Positions 5,028 to 6,987 of a stretch of 6,987 nt of DNA are shown one piece after another; position 1 is the first letter of the stretch; each line of letters begins with the position of its first letter. The translations under genes were made by a program, and so were the position numbers. Where the stretch lies: assembly GCA_934096015.1 (NCBI GenBank), contig CAKOLD010000042.1, positions 1 through 6,987 on the forward strand, written 5' to 3'. The notes below the pieces were generated by a model. The model was not told where the DNA came from, did not search any database, and saw only the letters and a list, made by a program, of their open reading frames with translations. Source of the stretch: an uncultured Bacilli bacterium. GTDB lineage: Bacteria > Bacillota_I > Bacilli_A > RF39 > UBA660.

Positions 5028-6987
5028 AATAATTTTTTATAGTGATATAATCTTTTAAATTATCATCTATATTTATATTAACATTATTTATTTTAGAATT
5101 TATAATTTCCGATGTTCTTGGAGTAAAAATTGGTGTTGTATCTTTGTAATATGGTAAATTATAATATTTTCCTATAAAATTAGAAACATAGTTTTTATTT
5201 GTTGTGGGAATTCCTGTCATATAAATATTTAAATTTATATTTGATACAGAGTTGTTATCATTAATATAAAAACTTTCCCCAGTTAGTCCCCCAATACAAT
5301 TATAAGTGTTTTCATTACTACCAGTTATGATCTCCAAATTGAGATTTGTACTATTATTACCATTAAATTGATTATTTTCTAGTGGAATTATATCCCTGTG
5401 AACTGGTCCCATAGAAGCTCCGCTTATTCCTCCAATATAAATATTTTTTTCTGTTGATCGAGAAATCATATCCGTGTTTTTGGCATCAACTTTGCAATTA
5501 CTGATGCTACTAGTATGTTCAGTTCTAGCAGCAATTCCACCTATTTGAGTGCCATATTTTGCAATCGTTGTATTTTCTTCTTTTCGTTCTGCTAACATAA
5601 TTACATTATTTAAAACTACGTTGGAATTAGTTATTTTAAAGTTATTATAAGTCATTCCGACTATTCCTCCTACAGTAACACCTCCACCTTTATTTTCAGT
5701 TGCTTTTAATGTTTCCATTTTATTTGTATTTTGAGAAATAAAATTACAATTATCCATAGTAACTCCAATTTGTCCTAAATTAGTCTGGTTATCAGAACCA
5801 CTAAGAGCGATTCCTAAAATTCCTCCTAAGGCAAGATTATCATAGGCATCTGTTAATTTAGCATCGTTTGCTTCTAAAGTCATACTTGAATCAATAAAAG
5901 TAGTAGTTATATTTTTAAAATCACTATGTTGTGCATTTCCTGCGACACTCCCCATTTGCCCAATTCTATTAGTGGTTATGCCTAAATTGCTATTTTGTAA
6001 ATTTATGTTGATATTATCTATAATATTTCGTTTTTCCCTAGTAGAATTAATTTTTGGTGAAATTAACCCTATTGAATATGTGTATTTATTTGACTCGTTT
6101 CCAGCTACATTTTTAATATTGGTATTTTCTAAATTAATATTGATATTTTTTATAATTACTTTTTCAAGTACTTCGCCATTTAATAATCCTATATAAAAAC
6201 TTTTGGAAGTATCATTTTGTTCATTTATAATATTTTTAGAGTTTATATTTATATTAATATTACTAAAATTAGTATTTTTAGCCTTACCGTTTAGTAGTCC
6301 AAATGTTAAATGATTGCTATTTTCCTTAAAGGTTAGATCAGAACTTAAAGTTAAGTTTAAATCGCTAATGCTTCCATTTTCAATATAATTAAAAAATCCT
6401 AATCCACCAAGATTTAATAAACTTAAATCATTTTTTTGGCCAAGTGTTATTGTATGATTATTTCCATAAACATTTCCATAATAAGGATAAGTTGTATTTC
6501 CTATACCTAAAAAGAAATCTTCGCCATACTCACTACATAATTCTATATTGATATCACTTATTATGTTTAAATTGCTACTAGTTATTTTTGATAATTCTTC
6601 TTTAAATTTCTCATAAGTAGTTCCTGTATAATTTATGCCAAGTAATGAAAAATCTGCAATTGTTTCACTAGAATTATAAGAATATGAACGCATTTCTGGA
6701 ATAGCAGTTAATCTACTTAAGGCTTTTAGTTGTTCAGCACTACTTATTTCTATTACTTCTTCACTGTCTTTTATTTGTACTAATAAACTTAAAGTTGATC
6801 CCATATCTATACTTTGATCTTCATCTAAATTTAAATATTCTACTATTAGACTATACTCATTTGTTTCATTTTTGTTTATTTTTTCTTTAAACGCTATTGT
6901 TTTATCTACACTTGGCAAATGTCCTGTTCCAATAGTTTCTTCTCCTTTTTTTAAAGTATATTTTATATCTTCTATTCTTGTAAATGT
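5026..6987 (-). CDS. Large surface/secreted protein with GLUG-like beta-helix repeats (partial; N-terminus outside the window)
   Basis: The frame is open to the window edge, so only the last 653 residues are seen; a TTG at 6918 is internal, not a start. Visible residues 1 to about 73 (YTLKKGEETIGTG, then EYSLIVEYLNLDEDQSIDMG) resemble the C-terminal half of TasA/SipW-type beta-sandwich domains found in exported Bacillota matrix proteins. A linker with EISSAEQLKALSRL (about 80-93) leads to a segment with YGNVYGNNHTITLG (about 169-183), the F-x-G-x-GNxHTI pattern that typically opens such helices. From about 195 to 650 there are some ten repeats of 36-52 residues, each carrying a GLLNG, GGIVG or GGISG turn followed by Asn/Ile ladders such as NINININ, predicted to form a beta-helix. 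No LPxTG or other C-terminal anchor is present; it ends DYITIKNY. An adhesin or matrix role is inference. Confidence 0.85.
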   Translation of the reverse strand, partial: TFTRIEDIKYTLKKGEETIGTGHLPSVDKTIAFKEKINKNETNEYSLIVEYLNLDEDQSIDMGSTLSLLVQIKDSEEVIEISSAEQLKALSRLTAIPEMRSYSYNSSETIADFSLLGINYTGTTYEKFKEELSKITSSNLNIISDINIELCSEYGEDFFLGIGNTTYPYYGNVYGNNHTITLGQKNDLSLLNLGGLGFFNYIENGSISDLNLTLSSDLTFKENSNHLTFGLLNGKAKNTNFSNINININSKNIINEQNDTSKSFYIGLLNGEVLEKVIIKNININLENTNIKNVAGNESNKYTYSIGLISPKINSTREKRNIIDNININLQNSNLGITTNRIGQMGSVAGNAQHSDFKNITTTFIDSSMTLEANDAKLTDAYDNLALGGILGIALSGSDNQTNLGQIGVTMDNCNFISQNTNKMETLKATENKGGGVTVGGIVGMTYNNFKITNSNVVLNNVIMLAERKEENTTIAKYGTQIGGIAARTEHTSSISNCKVDAKNTDMISRSTEKNIYIGGISGASMGPVHRDIIPLENNQFNGNNSTNLNLEIITGSNENTYNCIGGLTGESFYINDNNSVSNINLNIYMTGIPTTNKNYVSNFIGKYYNLPYYKDTTPIFTPRTSEIINSKINNVNINIDDNLKDYITIKNY

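Noticed and set aside
5972..6196. Plus-strand open frame of 74 codons, hydrophobic, inside the surface-protein gene
   Set aside because: The hydrophobicity is what the complement of Asn/Ile-rich AT-rich repeats gives; it has no independent support.
6916..6918. TTG as the start of the surface protein
   Set aside because: The frame continues open to position 6987 with domain-like sequence (YTLKKGEETIGTG), so the true start is outside the window.
1..6987. CRISPR arrays, tRNA or rRNA genes, riboswitches, insertion sequences
   Set aside because: No regularly spaced direct repeats, cloverleaf or rRNA-like GC-rich segments, leader structures or transposase motifs were seen, and intergenic space is under 110 bases everywhere.

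Overview
The window is very AT-rich. Every gene I can support lies on the minus strand, so transcription runs from high to low coordinates. Ribosome-binding sites are Bacillota-like (AGGAGG ahead of era, GGAGGT ahead of ybeY). TGA is a stop codon (yqfD, yqzL) and TGG encodes Trp, so this is the standard bacterial code, not the mycoplasma code. The gene order yqfC-yqfD-...-ybeY-...-cdd-era-yqzL-recO is the conserved Bacillus/Clostridia block. Together these suggest an uncultured low-GC Bacillota, perhaps a reduced gut Bacilli lineage. That placement is an inference from composition and synteny, not from a marker search.

Right part (5026-6987): the C-terminal 653 residues of a large surface or secreted protein that begins outside the window. 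It starts with the end of a TasA/SipW-type beta-sandwich-like region and continues as a long Asn/Ile-rich array of GGI-G (GLUG-like) repeats, a predicted beta-helix. A rho-independent terminator follows directly.

Middle and left part (34-4946): a compact run of nine genes with overlaps or gaps of only a few bases, most likely one operon. In transcription order they are yqfC and yqfD (sporulation-associated), a VanZ-family membrane protein, ybeY (16S rRNA endonuclease/maturation), cdd (cytidine deaminase), a second degenerate cdd-like paralogue, era (ribosome-assembly GTPase), a 27-codon yqzL, and recO (recombination mediator). Relative to Bacillus subtilis, phoH and pgpH (yqfF) are absent between yqfD and ybeY, where vanZ sits, and dgkA is absent between ybeY and cdd. 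The usual themes of the locus remain: sporulation membrane proteins, ribosome maturation, pyrimidine salvage and recombinational repair.

Left edge (1-33): just past recO there is a perfect TTGACA box on the minus strand followed immediately by a run of 12 G, cut by the window edge. It resembles a promoter whose -35/-10 spacer is a slippage-prone homopolymer, a known phase-variation design, controlling a gene outside the window.

The two most notable observations are the tandem active/inactive cytidine deaminase pair, in which the second copy has lost all zinc ligands, and the TTGACA-G12 element.
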